Positions 5,015 through 5,442 of a DNA stretch of 5,442 nt are shown one piece after another (the stretch's first letter is position 1; each line of letters begins with the position of its first letter). The stretch comes from Atopobiaceae bacterium. Its GTDB lineage: Bacteria > Actinomycetota > Coriobacteriia > Coriobacteriales > Atopobiaceae. The notes under the pieces are model-generated. The model saw only the letters and a list, made by a program, of their open reading frames with translations. It made no database searches and had not been told where the DNA came from. The position numbers and the translations under genes are program-made. The stretch is taken from NCBI GenBank assembly GCA_017510875.1, contig JAFWLX010000109.1, positions 1 through 5,442 on the forward strand, written 5' to 3'.

Positions 5015-5442
5015 ATGATTTTCTACCGTGATAGCGAACTGACCATCCGCAACATGGAGGAGGCAGACGCCCAGCTCTTTGTTGATGGGGAGATCGAACA
5101 GGGCTGGAACGTGGACATCTCCAAGTTCCTGACGAGGCTCAGAGACCAGGCCGAAGGGAAATGCGTCTCGCTGACAGCCGTGTATGGAAGTCTCCCTGCT
5201 GGGTATGTCAGTGTCTACGCAACGGGTCTGGGCGGCGCATTCAGCGGAAGAGGATTGCCTGAAATCGTAGACCTGGGCGTATTGGAAAAGTACCGGGGAA
5301 GGGGAATCGGTGGCAAGCTGATGGACGTCGCCGAGGGCGATGCCGTGTACCGCCGCGAGGACGGCCTCGTGATCATCGATCCGGAGAAGGCCAAGGGCCT
5401 AAAGCAGCTCGACGGCGTCTGCGATCGCGTGTACTGGAACGA
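5015..5442 (+). CDS. GNAT family N-acetyltransferase, partial, with an abnormal C-terminal continuation
   Basis: The first 142 residues are in the window; the gene runs off the right edge. Residues 1-108 are a GNAT domain: IFYRDSELTIRNMEEADAQ at the N-terminus, AGYVSVYATG in the middle strands, and IVDLGVLEKYRGRGIGGKLM with the acetyl-CoA loop R94-G-R-G-I-G99. In relatives this is followed by strand and helix motifs (around LGVGLHSGYGSAQRMY and a GY...W ending). Here the sequence after MDVAEG (108) becomes DAVYRREDGLVIIDPEKAKG, which is not GNAT-like. The start ATG 5015 has AGGG (5004-5007) seven bases upstream, overlapping the kinase stop, indicating translational coupling. The N-terminal half could bind acetyl-CoA, but without its C-terminal half the enzyme is probably inactive. 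Confidence 0.8.
   Translation, partial: MIFYRDSELTIRNMEEADAQLFVDGEIEQGWNVDISKFLTRLRDQAEGKCVSLTAVYGSLPAGYVSVYATGLGGAFSGRGLPEIVDLGVLEKYRGRGIGGKLMDVAEGDAVYRREDGLVIIDPEKAKGLKQLDGVCDRVYWN
5339..5442 (+). other. In-frame fragment resembling a molybdoenzyme 4Fe-4S (DMSO-reductase-type) beta subunit
   Basis: From codon 109 of the preceding gene the protein reads DAVYRREDGLVIIDPEKAKG and then LKQLDGVCDRVYWN. From memory this resembles the segment of 4Fe-4S dicluster subunits (pyrogallol hydroxytransferase/DMSO reductase beta-type) that reads GAVYRREDGLVIIDPEKAKG followed by an ACPYG-x-IYWNEE cysteine motif. Here the Cys-Pro-Tyr-Gly part is replaced by CDRVYWN, missing about three residues, and no upstream cluster cysteines are present, so it cannot bind a normal cluster by itself. 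It looks like a recombined and partly degraded piece of another gene, or an assembly join near 5336-5345. Confidence 0.5.

Overview
The window (moderately high GC, GTG starts on both nrd genes, strong G/C preference at third codon positions) looks like chromosome of an anaerobic, host-associated actinobacterium, most likely class Coriobacteriia (Olsenella/Collinsella/Atopobium-like). This placement is an inference from protein style and gene content, not from a search.

Left two thirds (1-3118): the oxygen-independent deoxynucleotide supply module. Possibly the last codons of an upstream gene end at 108. They are followed by two NrdR-type operator boxes exactly 31 bp apart (118-133, 149-164) and a leader with two overlapping, mutually exclusive hairpins (212-235, 233-254). 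Next come nrdD (277-2499, class III ribonucleotide reductase with ATP cone, thiyl cysteine, zinc cysteines and glycyl-radical motif) and, 70 bp later, nrdG (2570-3118, the radical-SAM activase). NrdG installs the glycyl radical on NrdD, which reduces ribonucleoside triphosphates. NrdR plausibly represses the pair when dNTP/dATP is sufficient.

Right third (3119-5442): a mosaic accessory region of small genes separated by decayed gene ends. In order: a short orphan C-terminal tail (3109-3171); a RimJ/RimL-type GNAT acetyltransferase (3255-3809); a fragment resembling a P-loop kinase (3808-3937); a convergent stand-alone TfoX N-terminal-domain protein (3939-4247, minus strand); a decayed minus-strand reading frame behind it (4266-4430); a small P-loop kinase-like ATPase (4511-5005); and, 9 bp after it, a second GNAT (from 5015) that runs off the window. 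The second GNAT loses its family sequence near residue 108 and continues in frame into what looks like a piece of a molybdoenzyme 4Fe-4S subunit.

The most unusual structural signal is a near-identical 35-37 bp promoter-like module (3194-3228 and 4444-4480, 28 bases with one mismatch). It sits just upstream of the first GNAT and of the kinase, two unrelated genes. Together with the gene fragments this suggests repeated recombination or cassette-style gain and loss downstream of nrdDG. No tRNA, rRNA, CRISPR array, transposase or integrase is visible.
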